Source of the DNA: Chitinophaga sancti
GTDB lineage: Bacteria; Bacteroidota; Bacteroidia; Chitinophagales; Chitinophagaceae
Assembly (NCBI RefSeq): GCF_034087045.1
Contig: NZ_CP139247.1
Coordinates: 6,288,001-6,352,000 of the forward strand
Length of the DNA stretch: 64,000 nucleotides
Reading direction: 5' to 3'
Positions within the stretch are counted from its first letter, which is position 1; each line of letters opens with the position of its first letter. A model generated the notes under the pieces. The model was given only the letters and a program-made list of their open reading frames with translations, was not told the DNA's origin and ran no database searches. The translations under genes and the position numbers were made by a program. Of the stretch, positions 27,461 to 37,011 are shown piece by piece.

Positions 27461-27511
27461 GACAGGTCAATATTATTAGTTATAGTCTTACTCTAATTGA
27501 TATTGCCTGTC
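27461..27511. repeat. Imperfect inverted repeat between ATP-grasp and CotH genes
   Basis: Arms GACAGGTCAATAT and ATATTGCCTGTC pair with one bulged T; an inner TTAG/CTAA pair extends it. It has no T-run after it, so it is a weak terminator candidate and could be an operator or RNA stem. Confidence 0.4.
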
Positions 27512-27603
27512 ATTTTACCAAAGTTGTAATTTATGGTCAAATTAAAGTTAGCCCTGCATGATTAGCAACCTTTCATAAATACTTAATTTTCAAATAATTA
27601 CAT

Positions 27604-27611
27604 TACATTTG
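27604..27611 (+). promoter_or_regulatory. TANNTTTG promoter box for the CotH gene
   Basis: TACATTTG fits TANNTTTG exactly and is 59 bases upstream of the ATG at 27670, in an AT-rich stretch. The rest of the 267-base gap holds only the inverted repeat at 27461. Confidence 0.5.
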
Positions 27612-27669
27612 CCCCATCAGAATCCCAAATTACCATTTCCGAACTATTTATTCTATAACCTCCATCCAC

Positions 27670-29208
27670 ATGAAAAGACCACAGCTTTTACCAAGAAGGC
27701 ACGTTATGCTATTTCTTATCCTGACTGCCAGTTATTCCTGTAAAAAAGAAATCATTGTCCAGACATTCTCGCAGGTCGCAGCAGCAAACAACTTCTACCG
27801 GTTCTGGTTCGACACCGCCCAAAACCGGCTCTACCTGAATGACACGATCAATATGACCATCAGTGGGAATACGATCACAGGCAGAATCCCTTATTATTCC
27901 AATCAAAGTAATTTAATTCCATCATTCGAGAACGAGGGAGCCACCGTCACTGTCAACGACAGCGTGCAAATCAGCGGCGTTACTCCACAGAACTTTAAAA
28001 AGCCACTCACTTACACAATCACCAGTACTGACGGTACTACATCAAACTACACCGTCAACCTGGTTAACTTTACAGGATTGCCTGTCATCAAAATTAAAAC
28101 CGAAGCCGCTATCACCTCTAAAGATACTTATGTCAAAGGTTCGGTCACTATCGACGGTGCCGGGCAATACGCCGATCTTGGTGAAGCAAAAATGCAGATA
28201 AAAGGCCATGGCGGCACGACCTGGGGCAATCCAAAAAATCCCTACAAGATCAAATTCGACAGCAAGACTTCTATATTCGGTGAACCAAAAGCAAAAGACT
28301 GGCTCCTGATCGCTAACTATTTTGACAAGACCATGCTACGCAATGCAACTGCCTGCTACATGGGTCAATTGAGTAACCTGGACTGGACACCCCACGGACA
28401 TTTTGCAGAAGTATTCCTGAATGAAGTGTACATCGGCACCTATCAGGTCATGGAAAAGATCGAAGCAGGTACCAACCGCGTTAACGTAGGTGACAGTGGT
28501 TATGTACTGGAAATAGACCAGTTGAACAGACTGGCGGCAGACGATATCTACTTCCAGACCATGGGCATGACCTGCACTATCAAAGATCCGGTTGTCACTC
28601 CAGGCGATGCGAAATATAACTACATCCATCAGTATGTATACATGGCCGAAGTAGCACTCTACAACCCTAACTTCACGGATTCTGTAGAAGGGTACAACAA
28701 ATACCTGGATGTTAATAGCTTTATAGACTGGTACCTGGTGAATGAAATTACCAAGAACAATGATGCCATTTTTTATTCCAGCTGTTACATGAACCTGAAA
28801 CCGGGTGGTAAATTAAAGATGGGACCTATCTGGGATTTCGACATTTCCCTTGGGAATGTATATTATAATAATAACCAGGACTACACCGGCTTCTGGATAA
28901 AGAATGCCATCTGGATCGCCCGGCTCTTTGAAGACCCCGCATTCGTGGACAAAGTCAAAGCACGGTGGCCCTATTTTAAAGCAAAAGAAAATGATATTCT
29001 GGCTTTTATTAATAAGAATGCGACTGACCTGAAATGGTCCGTGATTGAGAACAACAACAAGTATAATACACTATACAATTACACCTTTCCTAACTATGCT
29101 ATCTGGGGCTCGTACGATAATGAGGTCATTTACTTGAAGACATGGCTGCATAACAGAATAACATGGCTGGATCAGGCTATTGCTGGCTTAGGCGCTTCAC
29201 CAAATTAA
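27670..29208 (+). CDS. CotH kinase family lipoprotein
   Basis: 512 residues. Lipobox TASYSC sets the anchored cysteine near residue 24. An N-terminal Ig-like region of about 120 residues (ITGRIPYYSNQSN, TYTITSTDGTTSNYTVN) precedes the CotH domain. CotH motifs seen: GHGGTTWGNPKNPYKIKFD, KDWLLIANYFDKTMLRNA, NEVYIGTYQVMEKIE and GPIWDFDISLGN. CotH is an atypical protein kinase fold; spore-coat members phosphorylate proteins, and Bacteroidetes members are surface proteins often tied to polysaccharide use. Substrate unknown. Monocistronic, with its own promoter and terminator. Confidence 0.87.
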   Translation: MKRPQLLPRRHVMLFLILTASYSCKKEIIVQTFSQVAAANNFYRFWFDTAQNRLYLNDTINMTISGNTITGRIPYYSNQSNLIPSFENEGATVTVNDSVQISGVTPQNFKKPLTYTITSTDGTTSNYTVNLVNFTGLPVIKIKTEAAITSKDTYVKGSVTIDGAGQYADLGEAKMQIKGHGGTTWGNPKNPYKIKFDSKTSIFGEPKAKDWLLIANYFDKTMLRNATACYMGQLSNLDWTPHGHFAEVFLNEVYIGTYQVMEKIEAGTNRVNVGDSGYVLEIDQLNRLAADDIYFQTMGMTCTIKDPVVTPGDAKYNYIHQYVYMAEVALYNPNFTDSVEGYNKYLDVNSFIDWYLVNEITKNNDAIFYSSCYMNLKPGGKLKMGPIWDFDISLGNVYYNNNQDYTGFWIKNAIWIARLFEDPAFVDKVKARWPYFKAKENDILAFINKNATDLKWSVIENNNKYNTLYNYTFPNYAIWGSYDNEVIYLKTWLHNRITWLDQAIAGLGASPN

Positions 29209-29223
29209 AATGCCACAATTGAA

Positions 29224-29256
29224 AATGGTCTGGAAAAACTCCAGACCATTTCTTTT
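29224..29256 (+). terminator. Terminator after the CotH gene
   Basis: AATGGTCTGGA (from 29224) pairs with TCCAGACCATT (29240-29250), followed by TCTTTTA. It sits between convergent genes and could work for both. Confidence 0.8.
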
Positions 29257-29276
29257 ATCAAACTGCTATGTATGAT

Positions 29277-29981
29277 TTATTTCTTCACATTCACATTATG
29301 GGTTACAATGTGCACGACTGATTTATAAGGTTTATCATGATGCGTACCTTCAGACTTCACATTATAAGAAGCTTCCACCAGGTACTGTCCTGCCTGTAAA
29401 GGTATAAAGTTAGCCACACCATTTTGTCCGCTCTTTAACTCCTTCACCCAGCCATCAGGAGAAATCACTTCTACCTTTGCATCTGCCAGTGGCGCTTTAC
29501 CTTTATATATTGTCAATGGCACATTTCCAAAGCCTTTAGGCTCTTCGGCACCAGGTACGACAGACAGGAATGTAATGCCCCCCAGCTGAGAAGCACTCTC
29601 TTTACCAACAACTACGGTAGCAGTTGCATAGTATTCAATCTTCGTTTCTCCGTATATTGTTTCGACTGTATGACTGATAGCTAAGGTATAAGTACCTTCT
29701 GTAGCAGGGGTAAACTGACCGGCCAGACTTCGGCCGTCTGCTTTGAGGGAGATTTCCTCACGGGCGCCAGCAGGTGTGGTCACAAACAGTTTAACATCCT
29801 TCATATTACTGAACCAGTTGCTGACTGAATCCCGTTCATTAGCGGCATATTCTCCCAGGAACACCCGAACGTCCTGTGCCTTATTCTTTGTGCCTTTAAG
29901 AGCGGTTTCAATCCATACAGCATGGGCCGATGCAAAAAATGCGCACAATAGCAGTGCAATACTGAGGGTAATTTTCTTCAT
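29277..29981 (-). CDS. DUF4198-type periplasmic protein
   Basis: 234 residues with a signal peptide (MKKITLSIALLLCAFFASAHA). The mature start HAVWIETALKGTKNKAQDV, LFVTTPAGAREEISLKAD, GEGTYTLAISHT-like strands and DAKVEVISPDGWVKEL are two beta-sandwich domains as in DUF4198, a family seen near metal and TonB uptake genes. The preserved H at the mature N-terminus could bind metal, as in other family members; that is inference. Single gene, divergent from FecR. Confidence 0.68.
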   Translation of the reverse strand: MKKITLSIALLLCAFFASAHAVWIETALKGTKNKAQDVRVFLGEYAANERDSVSNWFSNMKDVKLFVTTPAGAREEISLKADGRSLAGQFTPATEGTYTLAISHTVETIYGETKIEYYATATVVVGKESASQLGGITFLSVVPGAEEPKGFGNVPLTIYKGKAPLADAKVEVISPDGWVKELKSGQNGVANFIPLQAGQYLVEASYNVKSEGTHHDKPYKSVVHIVTHNVNVKK

Positions 29982-30028
29982 CTAGGTTAATATTTTGCCG
30001 CAAAAATGAGGAAACCTATATGAATGAG

Positions 30029-30065
30029 TTACGCCAATCGGAAATTTTATTTACGCAAAGCGTAA
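30029..30065. promoter_or_regulatory. Repeated TTACGC sites before FecR
   Basis: TTACGC occurs at 30029 and again at 30051, 22 bases apart (two helical turns). The second is the left arm of TTACGC-AAA-GCGTAA (30051-30065), followed by a run of T. It could be a terminator for the unlikely rightward read-in or an operator set between the divergent DUF4198 and FecR genes. Confidence 0.35.
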
Positions 30066-30129
30066 TTTTTTTTCAAAAACGGATATGACCTTTTCAACCC
30101 TTTCTTGTCTTTAACATATACCACCATCA

Positions 30130-31185
30130 ATGAAGGAAAACAAACAACTGATCGAATTACTTGAAAAATATCAGGCAGGTACTATATCTGACGACGAAAA
30201 AGCGATGCTGGAATCCTGGTATAATATGGAAGCAGCCAAAAAATCTGCCCCCATCAATGATGTGCAGGAAAGCCTGCAACGAATTGGGAACAGGCTTCCT
30301 TTGCCGAATAAGGTTAACATCTGGCCGCGGCTCGTTGCTGCAGCTGTTGCCTTATTGTTTGCAGTCAGGATCTTATTCTTCCATACCATAAGCCCGGCAG
30401 GAAAGCCTTTGGTCAACCATTTTGACACTATCCATCCCGGTGGTAATCATGCTGTTCTGCAACTGGCCAGCGGCCGGCAAATAACGCTGAACAGCCAGCA
30501 ACAGGGCATTGTGGTCAAAGGGGAAAAGGTGCTTTATAAGGATGGAAATGAGGTCACCAACACAAATATTGGTATACAATACATGCAACTGATCACCCCC
30601 AAAGGGGGGCAATACCAGATCACCCTGCCGGATGGCACCCAGGTATGGCTTAATTCCGCCACTAAACTGACGTATCCCGACCATTTTGAAGGGGAATACA
30701 GGCAGGTGGAACTGGATGGTGAAGCCTACTTCGCTGTTGAAAAAGGCACGCAACCTTTTATTGTAAAGAGCCGGCAACAGGTAGTACAAGTATTAGGTAC
30801 TGAATTTAATATTATGGCCTATGCAGATGAAACCGCTATCCAGACTGCCCTGGTTTCAGGTGCAGTCAAAGTAAACGAAACGCTGTTAAAACCGGGTTTT
30901 GAGGCCCATTTTTCACCTGAAGGCATACAGGTAGCACCATCCAATCTAAAAGTAGTGACAGCCTGGAAAAACGGCCTGTTTTACTTCAAAGATGCCAGTT
31001 TACAAACCGTCATGAACCAGCTGCAACGCTGGTACGATATAGAAGTTACTTACCAATCAGAACGGAAAGGAGATGAATTTAATGGACAAATACCGAGGGA
31101 TAAACCATTGGGGAAGGTTTTGGAGATCTTAAAACTGTCAGGAATCAACTTTAAAATGAATGGCCGGCAATTAATCGTATACTAA
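30130..31185 (+). CDS. FecR family anti-sigma factor
   Basis: 351 residues. Cytoplasmic N-terminal domain that holds the sigma factor (about 1-65), one transmembrane segment (WPRLVAAAVALLFAVRILFF, about 68-88), then the periplasmic FecR domain with TLPDGTQVWLNSATKLTYP and VLGTEFNIMAY, and the C-terminal DUF4974 domain (LQTVMNQLQRWYDIEVTYQ). It relays the state of an STN-bearing SusC to an ECF sigma factor. No sigma gene precedes it; the likely partner is at the far end of this locus (39603-40262). Confidence 0.92.
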   Translation: MKENKQLIELLEKYQAGTISDDEKAMLESWYNMEAAKKSAPINDVQESLQRIGNRLPLPNKVNIWPRLVAAAVALLFAVRILFFHTISPAGKPLVNHFDTIHPGGNHAVLQLASGRQITLNSQQQGIVVKGEKVLYKDGNEVTNTNIGIQYMQLITPKGGQYQITLPDGTQVWLNSATKLTYPDHFEGEYRQVELDGEAYFAVEKGTQPFIVKSRQQVVQVLGTEFNIMAYADETAIQTALVSGAVKVNETLLKPGFEAHFSPEGIQVAPSNLKVVTAWKNGLFYFKDASLQTVMNQLQRWYDIEVTYQSERKGDEFNGQIPRDKPLGKVLEILKLSGINFKMNGRQLIVY

Positions 31186-31271
31186 TTAATTAACTACATG
31201 AAAATCGTATTTCGTCCACCGTGATAAATAATTTATTTATCTGATTTCTCGCGTACCACAACGAAGGAAAA

Positions 31272-31299
31272 GCTGGTAAGTGCAGCAACACTTACCAGC
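31272..31299 (+). repeat. Perfect hairpin in the SusC leader
   Basis: GCTGGTAAGTG (31272-31282) and CACTTACCAGC (31289-31299) form an 11-bp stem with a CAGCAA loop in the 167-base gap between FecR and SusC. No T-run follows, so it would act in the mRNA, for example as an end-protecting stem that raises or lowers SusC expression. A short ORF of eight codons (31198-31224) lies before it. Confidence 0.5.
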
Positions 31300-31379
31300 A
31301 GAAAACAATGCCTTGCTATCCCGCATGTCGATGGGCTGGATAGCTACTGGCTATGCTTTTATTAAAATCAACCAAAAGT

Positions 31380-34300
31380 ATGCATTTTAATCTTGGGGCT
31401 AAAATCTTTATTAGCCGGAAATCGCTGTGTACCAGCGTTTCAGTAATCCTGGTACTCATTTTTGTAAGTATTCATGCCCATGCACAGGTCACTATCTCAG
31501 CCAAAAACATCCCTCTCGATCAGGCATTCGATCAACTCAGCAATCAGACAGGCTATACTTTTTTTTACAATAACAAGGACATCCGCAAACTCGGAAAAGT
31601 AGATGTAGCATTCAAAAATGTAAGCCTGGAAACAGCTTTGGGACAACTGTTAAAAGGCATGCCGCTCAATTGGCATATTGTAGACAAAACGGTCGTGATC
31701 AGGGCCACTACACCATCCAGTGCACAGGATACTGTGCGGGAAATATCCGGTACGGTACGAAACCGGCTCAATGAACCACTGCCCCGTGTAAGCATCCGGG
31801 TGCAGAATGAAGTATACCAGACCAATAATGATGGGGAATTTAAAATTAAGATTGGGGATGAAGATGCCCCCATCTCCTTTAGCTTTATTGGTTACCAACC
31901 TGCCGTATACAAAGCGGGACAGGCCAGAAACGGCAAACTTAATGTTGTACTCGAGGATACCAAAATCGGTCTGAACGAAGTAGTGGTGAACGGGTACCAG
32001 GAAATACATCGAGACAACTACACAGGTACTGCTGTTGTGGTAAGCGGTGAAAAACTGAAAGAACTAAGCCCGCAAAACCTGTTGCAGGGTATGCAGATGG
32101 TAGATCCTTCCTTTAAAATACTCAATAACAATTTCAATGGTTCTAATCCGAATAGTCTGCCAGTGATCAATGTAAGAGGTTCCTCTGCCCTACCCACCGG
32201 TAGCGATGGCATACTCAGAAGGGATAATATCACCAGCTCTGTGAACCTGCCGGCTTTTATCCTGGATGGTTACGAAGTGAGTCTCGAAAAAGTATTTGAT
32301 CTTGATATGAACCGCGTCGCCTCCGTTACTTTGCTGAAAGATGCGGCAGCTACTGCCATCTATGGTTCCCGCGCTGCGAACGGGGTATTGGTCATTACGA
32401 CCAAAGTACCTGCCAATGGAAAATTGCAGGTTACCTATAATCATGAAACCAATATAAACGGTCCGGACCTTTCAGACTACCATGTGTTGAATGCGACACA
32501 AAAACTACAGTACGAACAACAGGCAGGCGTGTACGATGCCGGTCAGCAAAAAGTACCACAGGATAACCTGGATGCTCTGTATTACGAAAAATTAAAAAAT
32601 GTAGTAGGCGGCGTAAATACCTATTGGCTCTCGCAACCACTGCGCACAGCCGTTGGCCAGAAGCATGGGGTATACCTGCAGGGTGGTGCGGAGAATTTCA
32701 GGTATGGCATCGATCTTCGCTATCAAACCAGACCCGGTGTGATGAAAGGCTCTTCGCGTGATCAGTATTCCGGCGGCATGAATTTCAGCTATAACCTTAG
32801 CAATAGAATTAAATTCCAGAATGAGCTGACCATTACACAGGTAAAGGCAACAGAATCACCCTATGGCAGTTTTTCTGATTATGTAAAAACCAACCCTTAC
32901 TACCGCATTACAGATGATAACGGGAATATGCTCCGGGAACTGGAAACATGGAGTGACCGCAATGGTACAGGAGGCGCTTACCAATATGATTATGTGCTGA
33001 ATCCATTGTATAACTCCACCCTTAGCAGTTTTAATAATAACAACTATAACGAGATCATTGACAACTTTGCTGCGGAGTTTACAATTGCCAGGGGACTTCG
33101 CGTACGTGGTCAGATGAGTTTTACGAACAGACAAACCAATGGCGATAATTTTCTATCTCCGCTGGCCAATGAATTTTATTTCTATGCGGCCTCTGAGACA
33201 GATCAGAAAGGTTCCTATACCAGTAGTAAAACAAAAGAAACTTATTGGGATGGAAATATTCGCCTGAACTATGTAAAACAAATCCGCGAACATAGCATCA
33301 ACCTTGTAGCAGGTGCGAATATCAGGACAGAATTCTCCGACTATTCTTCTTTTACTGCCATAGGCTTTCCCAATGATCGTTTTACGAGCGTAGGTTTCGC
33401 CAAAGGGTATGCGGAAGGTGCGCACCCCAGTAGCGATATAGAAAGATCAAGATTATTTGGCGACTTCATCAGCACAAACTATTCTTATAAAGACAGGTAC
33501 CTGATGGATGCCACTTTACGTACAGACGGATCTTCTAAATTTGGTACGGACAACAGACTTGCGCCTTTCTGGTCGTTGGGTGTAGGCTGGAACCTGCATA
33601 AGGAAGCCTGGTTCAGCAATCCTGCTATCAGCCAGTTAAGGCTTCGTTTTACAACCGGTCTTACGGGTTCTGTACAATTCAGTCCTTATCTGTCCCGCAC
33701 CACCTATACCTATGATCAGGATAACTGGTACTCCTCCGGCATAGGTGCTACCGTCGATAATTACGGCAATAAGAACCTGGGATGGCAAAAAACCCGCAGC
33801 ACAGATTTCGGGTTTGATATCGGTCTCTTCAATGACAGGATCTTCCTTTCCCCCCGTGTGTACTACAAACTTACAAAGGACCTGTTGGCCGATATCAGTA
33901 CTGCTCCTTCAACAGGCTTTGGCTCCTACAAGGAAAACCTGGGAGACATGGAGAACAAAGGGATTGAACTCAGTATGCGGGCTGTGGTGGTACAAAACAG
34001 GAATTGGGGTATAAACGTCTATGCTAACCTTGTACACAATACCAACAAGATCGTCCGCATTTCCAATTCACTGGAAGCCTATAACAACAAAGTGAACCAG
34101 GAACAGGAGAATAACAGCAATTATAAAGGAGTACCATTGCTCCGTTACAAAGAGGGACAATCATATGATGCGATCTATGCCGTACGCTCACTGGGTATTG
34201 ACCCGGAAAATGGGAAAGAAATATTTGTAAAACAGGATGGTACGCTTACCTACCAATGGGATGCCCGTGATGTAAGGGTAGTTGGCGATGCCACCCCATT

Positions 34301-34727
34301 TGCACAAGGCTCATTTGGTGGTTCATTTCATTATAAGAAATTCATGATGAGTCTCAACTTCCAGACAGAGTTCGGTGGTGATATGTACAACCAGACACTG
34401 GTAGACAGGGTAGAAAATGCCAATCCCCGTTACAATGTAGACAGTCGTGTATTTGCAGAGAAATGGAAGCAACCGGGAGATAAAACATTTTACAAAAGTA
34501 TTTCAGACTGGGGACAGACACAGGTATCCTCCCGTTTTATTCAGCCAAACAACGTACTGTCTCTGCAATCCATCTATTGCTCTTATGACCTGCGTGTAAT
34601 AAAAAAAATGGTACGACTGGGAATGACGGCCAATGACATTTTGCGCTGGTCATCAGTAGAGCAGGAAAGAGGGATTGACTATCCCTTTGCGCGCAGCATC
34701 ACCTTTTCATTACAAGCCCAATTCTGA
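31380..34727 (+). CDS. SusC receptor with STN signalling domain
   Basis: About 1115 residues. Signal peptide ends SIHAHAQ; the STN domain follows (about 40-115: IPLDQAFDQLSNQTGYTFFY, WHIVDKTVVIRA), then the regulatory-like domain (ISGTVRNRLNEPLPRVSI), motif LNEVVVNGYQ, plug (INVRGSSALPTG; AIYGSRAANGVLVITTK) and barrel. STN contacts the FecR periplasmic domain, so ligand import is coupled to sigma activation. I prefer the ATG at 31380 to the one at 31353 because it starts nearer the hydrophobic segment; either fits. SusD starts 5 bases after the stop. Confidence 0.94.
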   Translation: MHFNLGAKIFISRKSLCTSVSVILVLIFVSIHAHAQVTISAKNIPLDQAFDQLSNQTGYTFFYNNKDIRKLGKVDVAFKNVSLETALGQLLKGMPLNWHIVDKTVVIRATTPSSAQDTVREISGTVRNRLNEPLPRVSIRVQNEVYQTNNDGEFKIKIGDEDAPISFSFIGYQPAVYKAGQARNGKLNVVLEDTKIGLNEVVVNGYQEIHRDNYTGTAVVVSGEKLKELSPQNLLQGMQMVDPSFKILNNNFNGSNPNSLPVINVRGSSALPTGSDGILRRDNITSSVNLPAFILDGYEVSLEKVFDLDMNRVASVTLLKDAAATAIYGSRAANGVLVITTKVPANGKLQVTYNHETNINGPDLSDYHVLNATQKLQYEQQAGVYDAGQQKVPQDNLDALYYEKLKNVVGGVNTYWLSQPLRTAVGQKHGVYLQGGAENFRYGIDLRYQTRPGVMKGSSRDQYSGGMNFSYNLSNRIKFQNELTITQVKATESPYGSFSDYVKTNPYYRITDDNGNMLRELETWSDRNGTGGAYQYDYVLNPLYNSTLSSFNNNNYNEIIDNFAAEFTIARGLRVRGQMSFTNRQTNGDNFLSPLANEFYFYAASETDQKGSYTSSKTKETYWDGNIRLNYVKQIREHSINLVAGANIRTEFSDYSSFTAIGFPNDRFTSVGFAKGYAEGAHPSSDIERSRLFGDFISTNYSYKDRYLMDATLRTDGSSKFGTDNRLAPFWSLGVGWNLHKEAWFSNPAISQLRLRFTTGLTGSVQFSPYLSRTTYTYDQDNWYSSGIGATVDNYGNKNLGWQKTRSTDFGFDIGLFNDRIFLSPRVYYKLTKDLLADISTAPSTGFGSYKENLGDMENKGIELSMRAVVVQNRNWGINVYANLVHNTNKIVRISNSLEAYNNKVNQEQENNSNYKGVPLLRYKEGQSYDAIYAVRSLGIDPENGKEIFVKQDGTLTYQWDARDVRVVGDATPFAQGSFGGSFHYKKFMMSLNFQTEFGGDMYNQTLVDRVENANPRYNVDSRVFAEKWKQPGDKTFYKSISDWGQTQVSSRFIQPNNVLSLQSIYCSYDLRVIKKMVRLGMTANDILRWSSVEQERGIDYPFARSITFSLQAQF

Positions 34728-34732
34728 TTATC

Positions 34733-36181
34733 ATGCGACTACTAATAACAACATTGATACTGGCACTTACATTTACCTCCTGTAAAAAATGGCTGGATAT
34801 ACAACCGGAAAGTGAGATCTCTGACGAGGTTTTATATACAACAGAAGAAGGTTTTCAGGAGGCACTGGTAGGGGTGTATACAAAATGCTCACAGGAATCT
34901 CTTTATGGCAAGGAACTCACTGTAGGCACGCCGGAAGTGCTGGCCCAAAACTATACACTTACTGACAATGATGCGTATTATTACCTGAAGACCAGCAACT
35001 ACATTTACACAGATGCTGACTTCATCAGCAGGAAAGACAATATCTGGCAGGGGTTGTACAATGCCATTGCAAACTGCAATCTGCTGCTGGCCAATATCGA
35101 TAGTAAACAAAAGATATTTACTGGCAATAACTATGCATTGATCAAAGGGGAAGCACTCGCGCTCAGAGCCTATATTCACTTTGATCTGTTGCGCTTGTTT
35201 GCGCCTGTCACACCTTCAGCTACAGGTATTCCTTACGTCACCAAATATTCAAAAGATATCACGCCAATGTCTACAGTAGGTGGTGTACTGGACTCTGCCA
35301 TTAATGACCTGAAGCGTGCAAAGGAGTTGCTGGCTATAGATCCGATCATCAGCAAGGCTTATATCGTAGGCTATCCTACTGAAAGTGATACTACCCTGAA
35401 TACAGAAGAAAGCAATCCGGAACTGTTCCTGCAGGACCGCCGTCACCGGTTAAACTACTATGCGGTATGTGGTACATTGGCCAGGGTATACCTTTATAAG
35501 AATGATAAAACCAATGCACTTACGAATGCACAGGAAGTTATCAACTCTAATAAATTCCCATGGACAAACAACACTGATTTTCTGGCAGTAGATGATGATA
35601 AAAAGGATCGTATCCTTTATAAGGAACTGGTGTTTGGCTGGTACATTCCTTCAATGGCCACGGTCTACAAGAATTCCTTTTTCCTGAGCAGCACCAGTGG
35701 TATTCATCTCTCTGAAAATGCAGGTCAAATCATCTATGAAACCGGTGGCGCAGGTGCGGATGATCTTCGTTATAAAGAGTGGTTTGTGTCCAGCAGTGGT
35801 GCAACTTCCAATACACTGAACATTACCAAGTATCTCCATAATACAGACAATACAGCCACTGATGCGAACCTGCATTACATGATGGCACCGGCCATTCGCC
35901 TGAGTGAGATGTACTACATCGCTGCAGAGTGTACCTCTAATCCCGATTACCTCAATACAGTACGCACCCACAGAGGCATTGGCAGCCCTGTCACAGGCGA
36001 TCTGATTACTGCGTTATTGAAAGATGGCCGCAAAGAATGGTATGCTGAAGGACAGATCTTTTACATGTACAAAAGATTGAATCACGACATTGCGAGCCAG
36101 AACGGTAGCAGTATCCCTGCATCAGACAAAATATTTGTATTACCACTTCCAAACGATGAGATTCTTTATGGCGGAAGATAA
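34733..36181 (+). CDS. SusD family lipoprotein
   Basis: 482 residues, shorter than the glycan-type SusDs of region 1. Signal peptide and lipobox LTFTSC, then KKWLDIQPESEISDEVLY, GEALALRAYIHFDLLRLFAP and IRLSEMYYIAAE, ending DGRKEWYAEGQIFYMYKRLN. This is the branch of SusD found with STN-SusC, DUF4843 and PKD-like lipoproteins, where the carried ligand is often not a polysaccharide (inference). Confidence 0.92.
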   Translation: MRLLITTLILALTFTSCKKWLDIQPESEISDEVLYTTEEGFQEALVGVYTKCSQESLYGKELTVGTPEVLAQNYTLTDNDAYYYLKTSNYIYTDADFISRKDNIWQGLYNAIANCNLLLANIDSKQKIFTGNNYALIKGEALALRAYIHFDLLRLFAPVTPSATGIPYVTKYSKDITPMSTVGGVLDSAINDLKRAKELLAIDPIISKAYIVGYPTESDTTLNTEESNPELFLQDRRHRLNYYAVCGTLARVYLYKNDKTNALTNAQEVINSNKFPWTNNTDFLAVDDDKKDRILYKELVFGWYIPSMATVYKNSFFLSSTSGIHLSENAGQIIYETGGAGADDLRYKEWFVSSSGATSNTLNITKYLHNTDNTATDANLHYMMAPAIRLSEMYYIAAECTSNPDYLNTVRTHRGIGSPVTGDLITALLKDGRKEWYAEGQIFYMYKRLNHDIASQNGSSIPASDKIFVLPLPNDEILYGGR

Positions 36182-36194
36182 AAAAGGCGACACC

Positions 36195-37007
36195 ATGAAA
36201 GCAATAAATATCATCCTGCTGATGTGCCTATTGGCAGCATGTAAGAAAGCAGAAGAACTACACTACGATCATGCAGCCAATATCCATTTCGATCTGAGCA
36301 GCGGGGATAAGGATAGCATTGTATATACCTTTGCCTATACACCTACCCTTTCGAAGGATACGATCTGGTTGCCCGTTCAGTTGGCAGGTATTCAGGTCAA
36401 TCAGGACAGAACATACAGTGCCTATGTAGAAACAGATTCTTCTACAGCGCAGGCAGGTGTACATTATGAACCTTTGAAATCAACTTACACTCTTCGTGCA
36501 GATACAGGCCGGTCATCCATTCCTGTGATCCTCTACAATGTGTCTGATCTGGAAAGTGAATCGGTCTCTTTAATGATCAAGCTTAAAGCTACCAATGATC
36601 TCGGCATTGAGATCCCGACTGCCGATGATGGCAGTAATCTCCTGAAAGCGAAGATCGTCTTCTCCGCTATGCTCGAAAAGCCAAACTGGTGGGATATGTG
36701 GCTGGGTAGTTACTATTCCCGTACCAAACACCAGCTCTTCCTGATCGTATCTGGTGTAACCACTCTTACCACCAACGGTCTCGATGCACCCCGCAATCTC
36801 TACCTGGTCAATCTGCTCACGACTATGCTGAATGATCCATTCAAGTGGGTAGCTAATAATCCGACTAAAGGATATGTATTGGAAGCCAGTGGCGATGACT
36901 ACTATTTCTATAACAATGAGAATCCTGCGAGGAAGATATTGCTGCGCTGGAATGCAGCGGCGGGTAAATATTATTTCATTGACGAAAACGGCAAGGAGGT
37001 AAATTAA
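36195..37007 (+). CDS. DUF4843 lipoprotein
   Basis: 270 residues from the ATG at 36195, 13 bases after the SusD stop; the longer frame from 36090 would lie inside SusD. Signal peptide with lipobox LLAAC. DUF4843 pattern: SIVYTFAYTPTLSKDTIWLP and QAGVHYEPLKSTYTLRADTG, a beta-sandwich surface lipoprotein found in this SusCD layout. Function unknown; presumed ligand binding. Confidence 0.82.
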   Translation: MKAINIILLMCLLAACKKAEELHYDHAANIHFDLSSGDKDSIVYTFAYTPTLSKDTIWLPVQLAGIQVNQDRTYSAYVETDSSTAQAGVHYEPLKSTYTLRADTGRSSIPVILYNVSDLESESVSLMIKLKATNDLGIEIPTADDGSNLLKAKIVFSAMLEKPNWWDMWLGSYYSRTKHQLFLIVSGVTTLTTNGLDAPRNLYLVNLLTTMLNDPFKWVANNPTKGYVLEASGDDYYFYNNENPARKILLRWNAAAGKYYFIDENGKEVN

Positions 37008-37011
37008 TATG
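36990..37011 (+). promoter_or_regulatory. Strong Shine-Dalgarno site before the PKD-like gene
   Basis: GCAAGGAGGT, ending 10 bases before the ATG at 37009, is a near-perfect Shine-Dalgarno sequence. Such sites are rare in this window, so it may lift expression of this gene within the operon, although part of it is coding for the DUF4843 C-terminus (GKEVN). Confidence 0.45.

Noticed and set aside
31198..31224. Eight-codon leader peptide MKIVFRPP before SusC
   Set aside because: Too short and without a supporting attenuation structure or repeated codons; mentioned only as context for the hairpin.
36090..36194. N-terminal extension of the DUF4843 lipoprotein
   Set aside because: It lies inside the SusD coding region and would bury the lipobox signal peptide; the ATG at 36195 fits the lipoprotein start.
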